Assembly: GCF_019703515.2 (NCBI RefSeq) | Contig: NC_059374.1 | Span: 12,493,745 to 12,557,744 of the forward strand | Source: Myxocyprinus asiaticus | Taxonomy: Eukaryota; Chordata; Actinopteri; Cypriniformes; Catostomidae | Length of the DNA: 64,000 nt | Direction: 5' to 3' | Shown here: positions 43,101-57,700 of the stretch, piece after piece | Layout: the number at the start of each line of letters is the position of its first letter | How positions within the stretch are numbered: the first letter of the stretch is position 1 | Translations under genes and position numbers: made by a program | Notes under the pieces: generated by a model | Seen by the model: only the letters and a program-made list of their open reading frames with translations | Told to the model about the DNA's origin: nothing | Database searches by the model: none

Positions 43101-45940
43101 GTGGATGTATTTTAAGGTCTACCTTCAAACTCAGTGCCTCTTTGCTTGACATCATGGGAAAATCAAAAGAAGTAAAAAGAAATACAAAAATGTGGACCTC
43201 CACAAGTCTGGTTAATCCTTGGGAGAAATTTCCAAATGCCTGAAGGTACCACATTCATCTGTTCAAACAATAGTACGCAAGTATAAACACCATGGGACCA
43301 CACAGCCATAATATCGCTCAGGAAGGAGACGCATTCTGTCTCCTAGAGATGAATGTAGTTTGGTGCGAAAAGTGCAAATCAATCCCAGAACAACAGCAAA
43401 GGACCTTGTGAAGATGCTGGAGGAAACAGGTAGACATGTATATATATCCACAGTAAAACGAGTCTTATATCAGCATAACCTGAAAGGCTGCTCAGCAAGG
43501 AAGAAGCCACTGCTCCAAAACCGCCATAAAAAAGCCAGACTACAGTTTGCAAGTGCACATGGGGACAAAGTTCTTACTTTTTGGAGAAATATCCTCTGGT
43601 CTAATGAAACAAAAATTTAACTGTTTGGCCATAACGACCATCATAATGTTTGGAGGAAAAAGGGTGAGGCTTGCAAGCCGAAGAACACCATCCCAACCAT
43701 GAAGCATGTGGGTGGCAGCATCATGTTGTGGGGATGCTTTGCTGCAGGAGGGACTGGTGCACTTCACAAAATAGATGGCATCATAAGGAAGGAAATTTAT
43801 GTGGATATATTGAAGCAACATCTCAAGAAATCAGCCAGGAAGTTAATTTACGATTTAATGTCAGGAATTGTGAAAAACTGAGTTTAAATGTATTTGGCTA
43901 AGGTGTATGTAAACTTATGACTTCAACTGTAAACATAGTTTGTCCTTTGGCAAAATAATCATTTTGTTGAGTCTCAATTGAATGATAAAAAGATAAACAT
44001 ACATTAACATGTTCTTTCATGTCAACCTATAGGAAAAATAATCATTTAATTGAGTCTCAAATGAGTGATAAATGTAGACCAATGTAACCTTTGTCAGCCT
44101 ATAGGCAAATAATCTCAATGACTGTGTTTACATGAAATTATGAAAACTGTTTATTCCAGTGTTTTTGCAGAAAGTGGTGTTCTGAAAGGTCAAATAAAAA
44201 AGAATGCAGATTTCCTTCCGCCGTTTAAGAGAAAGTGGTTTAACACACCCAGGTTTCTCCCGGAGAGCACTGCTTATGTGGACGTGTAAATGCATATGCG
44301 GAAGGACAAACCACAAACCGGCGACAGGGTGTTGGGTGCCCAAGGCTCATCGATGAACAAGGGCAATGAAGGCTATCCTGTCTGGTCCGAACCGACAGAA
44401 GATCTACTGTGGCACAAGTCACAGAAAATATTAATGATGGTTACGGGAGGAATGTGTCACAACACACAGTGCATCACACCCTGCTGCATATGGGGCTGCA
44501 TAGCCTCAGAACAGACAGAGTGCCCATAATGACCCCTGTCCACCATCGAAAGCACCTACAATGGGCACGCGAGCGTTGGAACTAGGCCTTGAGGCAGTGA
44601 AAAAGGTTGCCTGGTCTGATGAATCCCATTTTCTTTTAAAATCACGTGGATGGCCGTGTTCATTTGCACAATTTACCTGGGGAAGTGATGGCACCAGTGT
44701 GCACTGTAGGAAGATGACAAGCCGGTGGAGGCAGTGTGATGCCCTGGGCAATGTTCTGCTGGGTAACACTGGGTCAGGTCATTCATGTGGACGTCAATTT
44801 GACAAGTGCCACCTACCTAAACATTGTTGCAGACCAGGTACACCCCTTCATGGAAATGGTATTCCCTGATGGCAGTGGCATCTTTCAGCAGGATAATGCG
44901 CCCTGCCACACTGCACACATTGGTCAGAAATGGTTTGAGGAACATGATGAAGAGTTCAAAGTGTTGCCCTTGCCTCTAAATTCCCCAGATCTCAATCCGG
45001 TTGAGCATCTGTGGGATGTGCTGGAACAACAAGTCCAAAGCATGGGGGCTCCACCTCGCAACTTACAGGACTTGAAGGATCTGCTGCTAATGACTTGGTG
45101 CCAGATAACACAGAACACCTTCAGGAGCCCATGCCTCGGCAGGTTGGCGCTGTTTCGGCAGCACGTGGAGGACCGACAACCTATTAGGCAGGTGGTCATG
45201 ATGTTTTGGCTCATCTGTGTATACCCATATATACAACAGTTAGTTCCTGTCCTCGAATCTGATTGGACGAGAGATGTTCCATGAGTACTGATGGTCTCAT
45301 ACCATCAGCACTCGGACGCTACACTGTGTGTATCACTCCGCTTGTGTTCGTGCCGTTCTAAACTAAAGTGTAAGTGCAGTGCAGATGTGTTAAGAGCCAT
45401 CTGTCTCTTTACATTTCATTTTGTGACATTACATATTTTAGCCAGCAGGTGGAAACAAAAGACCATTTTTGTGTGAAATCTAAGCCAGTTGGTGATGTGA
45501 AGTGAGTCAGCGTCACTCAGTATTTATATACAACACCCCATGATCGCTCGTATTACTACTACACTACTAAAGCTAGGAAATGGCTTTAAACTAACAACTT
45601 CAGCATTACGGCTCATCACAGTTGAGAGACACAACAGACTGATTAATAAGAAACTTAAGGTGCTTATCTCTTACCGGTCTTTCCACATTGGAGAGGACAA
45701 AATGGCAGAGGAGATTGCGGTTTCTATAGTGAAAGACTCTTGTGTACCAGCTACCGCAAAATAGGGAGGAAAACCCCCGCTTGGACGGCTATTTTTCCAC
45801 TGAGAATATAGGATGCATTTCACCAAAATGACATATCTTCAGAAAGCTGACTAACAAACTACAGCATCATCATCAGGTGATCGCCCACGCTCCATATCTC
45901 CCTCTCTCTCTCTCTCTCTCTCTCACGCATGCGCTCTCAC

Positions 45941-45975
<35 letters not shown>

Positions 45976-48747
45976 AACACAAACACAAACATATCCCAAT
46001 AACATATTAGAAATAGCCCAAGCTGTGATACTAGTAGTCCTGAAGTGATGTTTTTGAGAGGCTTGGACACATCATTTGGTTTGAACCAGCAACGGCAGAT
46101 TTTGATCCGTCACGTAAGAAAGTAGTTCCATGTGCAAATGTGTTTTTTGTGACCGTACTCAGTTTTATCCTAATTGTTTTACATTTACTTGTTCATTGAA
46201 CTGCTGTATATAAGCAATATTACACACGCAATCGTGTTATATGGCCCTAAATCAGTACTGATGTGATTATCTACGGCACTTGACCTGTGGCCGAATCACA
46301 GCAGTGCTGATATAGGGCCATATCGCACTCTTGCTCGTGTGATATTGCTTAATTATACAGACCAATGCAAAATATACTGACGGCCCCTCAGGTTCACATA
46401 TTTGCGCTCATACATCCCAGAGTTTTATGTAAGAGGGAAACCACACTATTGCAGTGTAATTCCACTGTAGGTCGTAAAAGAAGGTTAAGGAAACAAACAC
46501 AGCAACAACACTGACTAATGTAGGCTAATATTGTCAGAATCCAGCCACTTCTGTTGGTTTATAGTTTTTGTGGCTGGATTCTGACATCCATGTTTTGTTC
46601 TGTCTTGTGTGAATACATGGCTTTGGATTTGTTTTCATAGCGATGTGTTCTTGTGTCTTGTCTATAGTGTCAGGATCCTGTCACTTGGTTTGTATCGTTT
46701 TGTGATTTGATCCTGACACTCATATCGTGTACATCGTGTGTCTGAGCATTTGGCTTTGTTTGGGTTTTTCATTGCCACATGCTCTTCTGTCTTGAGTGAT
46801 ACCCCGCCCTCTCGTTTGACTTGTTATCATTTCATTAGTTGCACCTGCCTTCCTCTGTACCCTCCTTGTTTTCTCCCCTATTTAAGCTCCCCTCGTGTTC
46901 TGTTCTGTGCCAGATTGTTTTGTAAAATCTGTCAGTGTGTGTTTTGTGTATTATATTCTTGTCTCTAGTCGGTTCCTGAACTTCGGTCAGTCTTGTCTTT
47001 ATCTTTTAGATTGATTTTGCCCTGTTTTGTTGTTCCTCTCCCTTGTGAGAGTTTTTGTTTGTATTTTGTTTATTTTTAATAAAGCCTGTTGAAATTGCCT
47101 CTGCATTTGGGTCCTCCCTCAACTTAACGTGACAAATATTCCCTTTGTTTCTTCACAATATAATTGTTTGCCTACAGGCGGACATCAAAGAATCCATTAG
47201 TCTGTGTTCATCACTCCTTTGATACAAAAAACAACACTGTTCCCCACATTTTTTGACCAATACATTTCCATGACTTCCTTTTCAATTGTTTGTGATTGCT
47301 GGATACAGATCTACAAATGATTCACTAATGAAAAATTCAAACCAATTTGTAAAACAGGTTTGACCAATTCATTGAAATTAACTGACTCAGGGGGTAGCTC
47401 AGTGGTAAAATACGCTGGCTACCACCCCTGGAGTTCGCTAGTTCGCTAGTTCGAATCCCAGGGTGTGCTGAGTGACTCCAGCCAGGTCTCCTAAGCAACC
47501 AAATTGGCCCGGTTGCTAGGGAGGGTCGAGTCACATGGGGTAACCTCCTCGTGGTCGCTATAATGTGGTTTGTTCTCGGTGGGGCGCATGGTGAATTGGG
47601 CGTGGTTGCCACGGTGGATGGCGTGGAGCCTCCACACGCGCTATGTCTCCGTGGCAACGCGCTCAACAAGCCACGTGATAAGATGCGCGGGTTGACTGTC
47701 TCAGACGTGGAGGCAACTGGGATTCGTCCTCCGCCACCCGGACTGAGGCGAATCACTATGCGACCACGAGGACTTAGAGCGCATCGGGAATTGGGCATTC
47801 CAAATTGGGAGAAAAAGGGGAAAAATACCCCCCCCCCCAAAAAAAAAGAAAAAAAAAAAAGAAATTAACTGACTCAAGAGAACAATTTGCTCCCAAATCA
47901 CTATGGCTTGCGAGCCCAGTTTTACTCTAAAGATGAGCAATATTTAGTCGCTAAAATAATTAAGAACAGAACATATCTAGGAAAAAAATTATGTTAGCTG
48001 TAGAAATTGCCACAACTTAAGGTTTTATGAATTTACTGACCAGGCCTAGAAAACTACATTTTACATTGTTACTACTACAAAGTGATGTCATTATCAACGG
48101 TTATATGTGCACAATGCAAAGAACAGATTAATCAATAATACAATTGGTTGTCAACTATATTCATTATCGATTTCATAAACTTTTGCAGCCCTAATATGTA
48201 GCAATTAAACAAAGCATCTCTTCTATTGTTTGTGTGATGCAAACTAAATGCTGAATATTTCATTTGCATCCGCCACAACAGTGCAACGACAAGCGCCACC
48301 GCCAAGCCCCGATGGCATAAGTGACACCCATTGGCATGCACAGAGGGAGGAAAGACCTCAACGATATTTATGGAATGCAAGCATCTCCGTTTGGCCAACC
48401 TCCCGTAGTCCCCTCACGTGATGCTTCAAAAAATAATGCAATAAAAAGAAAGACGGGGGGGAAGTCAAGCAAACTCGGATAAATAGTAATTCTTTACTTA
48501 TTGGACAACATTCAATTAGGTATGATAATTCCCTTGTCTAATTCAGACAGCCCACACAGACTTATCAGTGCATAGAGTCTGCGTGTGCCGCTCCATGCGT
48601 TATGCAAGGACAACATCACAAGCAGAGGTGAACCTGCGTGTGGGATATAACATAAGAGTATTGATTAAGCTTGTTGAACCCTGCACACAGCTAATTGTTG
48701 AAGGATTATCATTACATAAACAAAAGGGACTTGCATGTTTCACCAAA

Positions 48748-48784
<37 letters not shown>

Positions 48785-51700
48785 ATAGCCTTCTGCAAAG
48801 CGGGATGAGTCATCGACTCATTCATTCTAAAAGCTATGGACTGCAGATGCACTGAATGAAGCATTCGAGGGAGAAACAGAGAGTCTGAAAGAAAGAATTT
48901 ATAAACTAATATATTGTATCATTCTATAGAAACCACTACACATAGAGAAGCTTTGAGTATTATTCGTTCATAAAAACATTCTCACGCAAGTTGCCGCATT
49001 TAATTAAATGCAATAATTCAAGTAGAAATTAGCCTATATAATGAATGATTCACACAGAAATCCAAAACTTGAGGTTGTTAATATCAGGGCAAACAGTATT
49101 AATCAGTATAGTATATACTAGACAATAAGTATATAGTATAAACAGTACTAACTACAGTATTTGATATTTTCTAGCGTAAATCATAGTTTGATAGATTTGG
49201 AGATTTCATTGTGAATTTTTGAAACAACAGACAAAACTATTCTTATTTAAAGACGGTCATCATACTGGTTAATGACCATAATAAAAAAAAAAAGAAAATG
49301 TAATGATTAACACAGGAATTGTTTCTACTCACATTTCATCAATGAGGACCACAGAGAGCATCATAAGGATGCACAAAACAGGAACTAAGTCCCTTTTAAT
49401 TTTCCAGAGAGAAAACATAATTTTTAAATTTTTACTAGAACATAAGCATGTGCTTTGATCTTAAAGGAAACTGCTTCATTACACATCTCTTCGCCTAATT
49501 GCACATTGTGGATGTAGCTTTCTGTGACATACTGAAAACCTTTTTGAAAACTATGTATAATTACTACATATACATGCACAATTAATCCAGATAAAAAGGA
49601 AAAATATAAAAAGTACATTTCTTAGTTGTTTAAAGTCTTCACTGAATTATTGTTAGATATAATGCATTAATGCGGATTTGATGCTACTGGATTTTGACTC
49701 AGAAGCAGATCTGTAACTAAAATTAAATTATCCATACAGTTTATTTTTTTATTTAGGCCTTACTTTGTGATAATGTTCAGTTTCATATGGCTTTTTACAG
49801 CTAAAGAGCCAAGAGTAATGACGATGTTCTTCCCCCTCTGATTTACCCCAGATATAAAGCAGATTCAGGACTTTATTAGCTCAGAAGAACATGGTATGTG
49901 CATGCACACTCTGTGGTTTAAAAAACTAAAATAATTCTGCCCTTAATTCATTTAGCCACACAGTGTGTGCATGCATCCAGGAGAGAGAGATTTCTGCTAT
50001 TAATTGGCCGGATGAATATTTGAAATATCTGAAATATTTTGGGGGAAATATTTAAGTAAAGAATTCATTTAGTGAAAATATATTATTTTATACAAGCTAC
50101 TGTATACTATGCTTGTTCTGATTTCCACACTGATAATTCCCGCCTATAATAATAATAAACAAAACAGCTCTTTTTCACTTATTTTGTTTGAGGCAAGTCC
50201 CTTATTTTGGCTTTGCTTTTCCAGACCACTTGTCTGTTTTTTCTCTCGTGTAAATTCTAGATTTTAAATTTAATTGTGAATACTTTCTTTTTTTTTTTAA
50301 ACAAAAGACAAACTTTAGTATCGCCAACATACAAACACATAGACAAATGTGTCCTTTGATGTCAACCTATAGGCAAACAATGTTTTTTGTTTAGTCCCAA
50401 ATGAGTGATAAACATAGACTAACATATTCTTTGATGTCAACCTATAGGCAAATAATCTAAATGAGTGATTTAGACAAATATTTCATTTGTAACTAAACAA
50501 AATGATTGTTTGCCTACAAGCTGACATCAAATGGGTGATAAACAGACCAACATATCCTTTGATGTCAACCTATAGGCAACTAATCATTTTCGTTTAGTCT
50601 CAAATAAGTCATTTGGCCTTTGTTCTTTGATGTCAGCCTATAAGCAAAATATAATTTTCTTGAGTCTCAAATAACTGATAAATGTAGACTAACATTCCCT
50701 TTGTTACTCAGCACAATTATTGTTTGCCTACAAGTTGATATCAAAGAAGTGTTTATCATTCCTTTGATCCTAAATAAAATGATTGTTTACCTTCAGGTTG
50801 ACATCAAATGATTGATAAACTAAAATATTCTTTGGTGTCGACCTATAGGCAAATAATTGTTTTTGTTTAGTCTTAAAAAAATGATTTAGCCCTTATATGT
50901 TAGAGAGAAAGAAAAGGCAGTGGAATTAAGCTGTGAACTATTTTCAGACCTAGTGACATTACTAAGGACTTCTCTGGATGGTTTAATGGACCTGGTCGTA
51001 CTACAGAGAGCTGACCACTGGCTGCAGTCACAACCCAAGCTGTTCCGGTGAGTAACTCCTTATAAATACACCCACACAAATGTCTACTCGCAGGGAAAAG
51101 TTCCCACCCACACAAACAAACACACACATAAGAGACAAACAAACACATTATAATGCCTCCAAAGCACGTCACACACTCAGCGGAAGTCTGTGCCAACACA
51201 TACATCACACAGAAGCCGAAACCATATACAAAACTGCTGTACATAACAGTCTGTGGCCCATTTCCTAAACCCTAAAAAAAGGTGCTGAGGGCATGGTTTA
51301 GTGATGGTACCAGATCTGAACAAACCCCTAACCCTAGTATTAAACTTTTAGTTTAATACCTTAAAAACATGGTAATAACATGATACGTTTTGGTAGTTTG
51401 TTTTTTTAAGAAAGGTTCACAGTTATTGGTCACTCAGTAGTCTGGAGAGAAAATGGTAAACTAAGTGGTGGATAGGAGTTTCTAAATCTTGGCCAGATAG
51501 GTAGGCTGCGTTGCGCTCAGGTTCTTATGGACTCCAGAACTCTTGCAGGTTCTGTGAGGGTTTCCCTCTAGGGAAAACATCACAAGCAAATCAAATTATG
51601 AACATAAAATATACCATACTTTTCCAAATCAGATAAAAGGCCTGTGACGCACTAGAATAAGGTGAGTCAACAGTGAAGTGTGTGATGTCACCCGGAATAT

Positions 51701-54700
51701 GTGATCAGTCTGTGACTCTCGGGCTGTCCGCAGTTTGACGTCTGAATGTCAGCCTGGAAACACGCCGGGTGCCAGATGTGACCTGTCATTCTAAACGTTT
51801 GTCACGACAAGTTCAAGCACTCGTGAGGAGAGATAAGGAGGACGAAATAATGAAAGAGTGGAGGGAACAAAGTGATGAAAGTACAAAAAGGAAGAACATT
51901 TTGAATTTTACCTTATATGAAGAAAGCCACAATGGTAGGGTGTTGTGTGTGAGTGCTTTGCTATGTGGTTGCCAAGATGCTCAGTGTGGTTGCCAGGGCG
52001 TTGCTAGATGGTGGCTAGGGTGTTCTGGGTGGTTGCTAGGTGATTTCCAGGGAAAATTTGCACGCTTAAGTATTAGCATGTCTCTCTTGCATAATTTAAG
52101 GTATCATTCGTGTCTATTGCACAACTGTGTGGGACAAGTTACGTACCACAGATTAATATCGAGGTTAGGCGTTTGTTAAGATCCATAACCATAAGTATGA
52201 GCAATAAAGCACAACAGTCAGATTCTGGAAATTAATATCCTATTCATTTCTCCATAGGGAAGTTGATTATTAACAACAACAACTTATAAACTCAAACGAC
52301 TAACTGCAAAGAGGTTGTTATTTTAGGATATTTTCTCCTGTTGAAGCCACCAGTCTGCATTATTAAAACATTATTAAAAAAACGTGTTTAATAGTGGAAT
52401 TCCTGGTGAAGAACTACACTATTCATGATCCCGAAGAGAAAGATCCACCCATCAGAGAGTCAGGTTCCCTACAGTCTAACTCTGAACTACTTGTGTATTT
52501 GTATATATCTGAATATTTTGCAATAGAATTAAAATATACTGTTTCTATACTCATAATCAAGAACTTTAAATCATTAATTTTAAATAGTTCCATCATTTTT
52601 AATTTGATTACATCATTTGCAATGCTTCATTGGATTGTACAGTAGTTAATTCCCTCATAAAAGACGTTAAATCGAATTTTCAAATACTTTTTTGCTTCAA
52701 ATTTAAGTTTCTAATCTTGGATTCCCCTTGGAGCTGTTTGGCTTGGTTTATGGCTTAGAACTAGAGGTAGACAAATATATATATATATACACACACACAC
52801 GCGCACGCACACGCACATGAACACACACACACTAGAGCTGTCAGAATTAACGCGTTAACGCACACGATTAATTAAGAAAGTTTAACGCATTCATTTTTCT
52901 TAATCGCGATTAACGCATTTTCTGTTTATACAGCATGAACACTGGTGTGAAGGGTGGAAACTTTGTAATGTGTCCACCCGGAGTCATTACACTGATGCAC
53001 ACGCCACAGCGCCAGAGCCCTTCTACCAAGTAGAGCCTACAAGCTTAGCATAAAACAGCATAACGCGGCGATCCCATAGATATTCTATGGGCGGAACACG
53101 CTCTTAACACACTAGTTGACCGTTACGCTCTCTACTATGATAGAGCCGCGGAGGTTGTTATCTCAGTAAATAAAAGAATCTCTGAAAGAGCTTCCCTGTC
53201 AGTCATAAAATGATGGAGAAAGAACGTCTTAACACTATTTGATGTACAAAACAAGCCCAAACTGCTTTTGGGATTTTATTAATTTCTGGACTCTTGTAGC
53301 TGCAATGTCTGTGCCAGTCATAGTAAGGAAAGACTAAGAAATCTTTGATCTTTCTATAAATTGATTTTTAAAAACTATTGGCTGACTAATTGGTTATTAG
53401 CCTTTTCCACCACCTTAGTTATCGTATCAGCAAAATCCATTATCGGTCGTCATCTACTTAGAACTCTCTTATGAATGATTTTATAAAATCCCTATGGAAT
53501 AATTAAATGGGAAAAATACTTCCAAAACCAAGACTTCTGAAAAAAGGGATGGGCACTGTTGTGCTCTTTAGTAATAGCAATAATTGCCTAGCATGCACCA
53601 TAAGAAAGGAATGAGGTGGTTAATAAAACAAACATTACAAGACTACTGTCTGTAGCCCAGCTAGACAGACAGCAAAGGAACGTCTGAACACAAACTTCTG
53701 GCCGAAATCCTATGAGTAATCAAGAGACGTAAGCACAATCAAGTATGTGCGCCTTCAGCCTGCCGCATAAATGAGTGCACTTACAGGCCCACCGCCAATG
53801 CCCATATCTTGGGCAGCCAGCGGCATAAAGAAACGTTAACAGCAGTTAAATGTCCGTGTTAATAAGTTTCCCACTCAGATGTCACTGTCCTCATTCTCTC
53901 TACCCCTCATGAGTCTTCTTTGGCACATTATAGGAATAGTTCAACCAAAAATGGGAATTCACCTTAATTTTGTTCCATCCCAGTATTATTTATTTTGTTC
54001 CAACACAGTATTATTTTCTTTCTTACGCGAAACACAAAAGGAGATGTTTGTTTAGTTTAACTGAACACAAGCAACAATGATTTTTGAGAGCTACAGTACG
54101 GAAGAAGAGAGGATTATCACAGAAAAAATTACTTGAATTTTGGTCTGTTCATCACCCAAAGCTATTGCATTAGTTCAGAAGACTTGGAATATAGTGCACA
54201 AGTCATCTGGACCACTTTTATGATGCTTTTATTATGTTTTTTTTTTGTTGTTTTTTTTCATTTTGGAGCTTGACAGCTCATGTACCCTTTCACATTATAT
54301 GGAAAAGATATTCTATCTTTTCCACAAGATTTCGTGTTTTACATAAAAAGTCATACAGGTTTGAAATAAAATGAGGGTGAGTTAATAATGACAATTTTCA
54401 TTTTTGGGTGAACTATTCTTTTAAACTGACAGTTAAGCAGCGCCATAGTGCACATTTGATATTTACATACTTCCACTTACTGAAAACACATTAATGAATT
54501 TACAATTAGAACAAATGCCTATCTGCACCAATACAGAAACCAGGAAGAGTGGGACAAACCAGTTCACTCTGGTTCATCCTGCAGATTTTAGCATTACCTT
54601 CGGCTCACACTAAGGTTAGGGGTTAAACACACACACACATACATAAACACACTCTTTCCTCTGCTCAAGCAATGGTGAGTCATCACTCCACTCACGTCAC

Positions 54701-57700
54701 TGACAGACAAAAACTCCCAAAGACAGACCAGCGTACGGCGGCCCCACACTACTCTTCCTCTTCAGATCCTTCCTCTCGGTGAAGCTCGTGCCAAACTTTA
54801 GCCGACTCTTGTTCCCCTTTGTGAAGGGAAAGGGATATTTGTCCCACAAAGACCTCAGCGCATCAACAGGAAGATTGTGTTAAGATGAACACTTAAATAC
54901 TCCATTATGTCTGCTTGGGTTTATCAAATTACACTTTGCTTAACAATGTTAAGTCTAATAAAGCAAAAAGCCATATGAGTTTGTGCGTAACAGTGATTTT
55001 TATCACAATTAAAGTAAAAAAGAAAAAAAAAAGAGGTAAAATCACTGTAATGCACAGTCTTGATTGGATTATTCCAATAGAGCACAACAGATGGTTCCGG
55101 AAGCAATAAAATTCCATTAATTTTCTCCATTGGGGAATATTTAAAGATAACTTGCATACCTTTAAAGACAGACCTAGCATGAGCTCAGAGGTTGTTAATC
55201 AACAGTATATGTTTCAGTTTAAGCCATCAATCCACGTTACTTAATCTTTTTAATGCTGTTTGACCCTTTGGCAAGTATTTCGGACCAATCCGGTGTGATT
55301 ACACTAGGCTGGGCTCAGAGGCGTACGATCAGACTAGTGTGATATACATTTGTGCTGCTGTTTGCCAGCAAAAAAAAGGACTAAAGCAGTTCTTAATGAA
55401 CCAGCTGCTCTAATAGTCTTTTTCAACATCATAATATCTTTATTTTTTTTATATTACAAACATTCAAACAATCACTAAATAAAAGTTTAATGCTTTACCG
55501 TTGGAGCACACTGTTTTGATGCAGCGATGCGGCCATGTTTTCTGATGTCAAACAAAGAATACGTAAACCAGTTAGTGCACTCGAGCCTTCTCCCACTCCA
55601 TCCGTCACTCATTCCCACCACTTTCAGTGCAAAAAAAGTGAAAAGGCTAGATTTTTAGAACCTATTATGCTTGACGAACTCAGAATCCCATGCTGCACTG
55701 CAGTGTATACAATATGACTGCGCGCATAGCTGGCTATCACGTTCAAAATCACATCGTTTCTATCATAATAAAGCATTATAAACATCTAAAAATCACATTA
55801 TATGTTTGATAATATATAATCAGTTTTCCAGTACATCTGCTGTGATGTAATCTGTCCTCCAGTGCATCTGCTGTGAAGTGTAAGGTAAGATTTTTTTTAA
55901 TTACAGCGGGCATTAAAGAATTCATGCTGGGAGATCTGTCCATACAGGAAAAACTCTCGTGGGAAAGGGTTAGAGTAAATTCTGGTGAAGAATTACACTA
56001 CCCATTATCCTAATGAGAAACGATCCACCAATCAGAGAATCACGGCAGACAAAGTGCACCAAACGAGCTATGCAGTGACCGCTCACTCCCATGATGCATT
56101 GTGGAATGACGCAATCAAGACCATCTCCCTACACTCTCAAAGTATTTATTTATTTGCATATACCAGAGTATTTTGAAATAAAATTAAAATAAATTGTTTC
56201 TATACTTCGAATCAACAACTTAGACCGTTTCATTTGCCAAGCAATGTTGCAACTTGGTGTATTAATACAGACTATAGATGTGTGGTCAAAGGTGTACGTA
56301 TATCGGCTATTTTACAACAGCTAAAATTGTGGCCCATCAAATCAGATTTTAGAGTTAGAACAATCCATTTTACACGTACCCTAACTAGGCGTGACAAGCT
56401 ATTAAAGCTATTCAATGTAAATCCGAGTTTTTGTCATTACATTTTGTGGGTCGCGTAGTTTCTATTTTCATTGCATTGCACTTGGTAGACCCACCCACAA
56501 TGTAATCTCATTGGTCCAAAATCATGTTCTACATAGTGGAATATTAAAGTGCACCTATTATGGTTTTTAAACGTGCCTAATTTTGTTTTAAAGGTCTCAT
56601 ACAATTGATTTACATGCATCCAAGGTCAAAAAACACTTTAATTTGCTCATAATTTAAATTGCAGCATTAACTTTTTTTCCCCAGTGTCAAAAATGACTCC
56701 AATGATCCATTCTAAAGGATTCATTCTAAACTCCTCCTTTCAGAGAGCCTACTCTACTCTGATTGGTCAGATGTCCCAGTCTGTTGTGATTGGTCCACCG
56801 CTTACAGCGCGTGTCGGAAAGGAAACGCCCACTACCATATCCGAGTTTCAGCTCCGTCTGAAAAAATGTCTGTTTTACCTTACCAATTTGAGCCCGAGTC
56901 CGATAGTGATACACCGGAAGATCAACCCGAACCACCATCGCAAGCATGACGAGAATAGGATGTTTCTCAGTGGTAAGTTTATATGTAGTTTGACAATAAT
57001 GTGAGTTAGCCGGTTAGCAGAGGCTAACAGCTAACAGGCTAACAGTGTGCACTGGCTGTACATGTAAACAGACCAGAGGCGGGTTTTTTGTTACCAAATT
57101 ACGTAGGTTAGTACAAGAAGTAAGTCTGGAATTACTAACGACTCATTTCAGGTGTTCAGAATCGGTTCTTTTTTTTGGGTGTCAATAACTCCATATTTCG
57201 TGCACTTTGATTTATGAAACTTTGCAGACTTTTTTACATTCACAAACAGCTATATAACACACTACATGAAAGGTAATATTTGAAAAACCATAATAGGTGC
57301 TCTTTAAACAAAGTATGTCTGAATGTCTGTGACTGTGTCACGCAAAATTTACTTTCAGCATGGACAGACAAATGCTGGTTAGAACACGTTTTAATTTTTT
57401 TGAGTTAGCGCTTGTTCTCATCTAAAACATATAGTGGCGTGGTACCTCTAGTGTCATCTTCATACAGGTGTCACATTTCAGGTTGTGCGTTCACCTGGCT
57501 TAAAATTGCGTAATTTAAATTAAAGGCTAAAACAGTGCTTGCCGTAACTAAAAAAAGAAACAAAACACACCCTTTCGATTGGTGGGTTTTTAGTCAAACG
57601 CTAATGCCCGATGATAACATCGATCTCATTTCAATGCAACCGGCCGCTTACTTTCACGAGTTCAAATCCCTGCCAAGCTAATCAGGCCCACTAGGAGCGG

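Noticed and set aside
46532..47134. Endogenous retrovirus
   Set aside because: Only a solo LTR is present, with no gag, pol or env, and the features fit a fish LTR retrotransposon equally well or better.
50291..50895. CRISPR-like array
   Set aside because: Units are diverged, alternate in orientation and have unequal spacing in a vertebrate intron; it is satellite-like.
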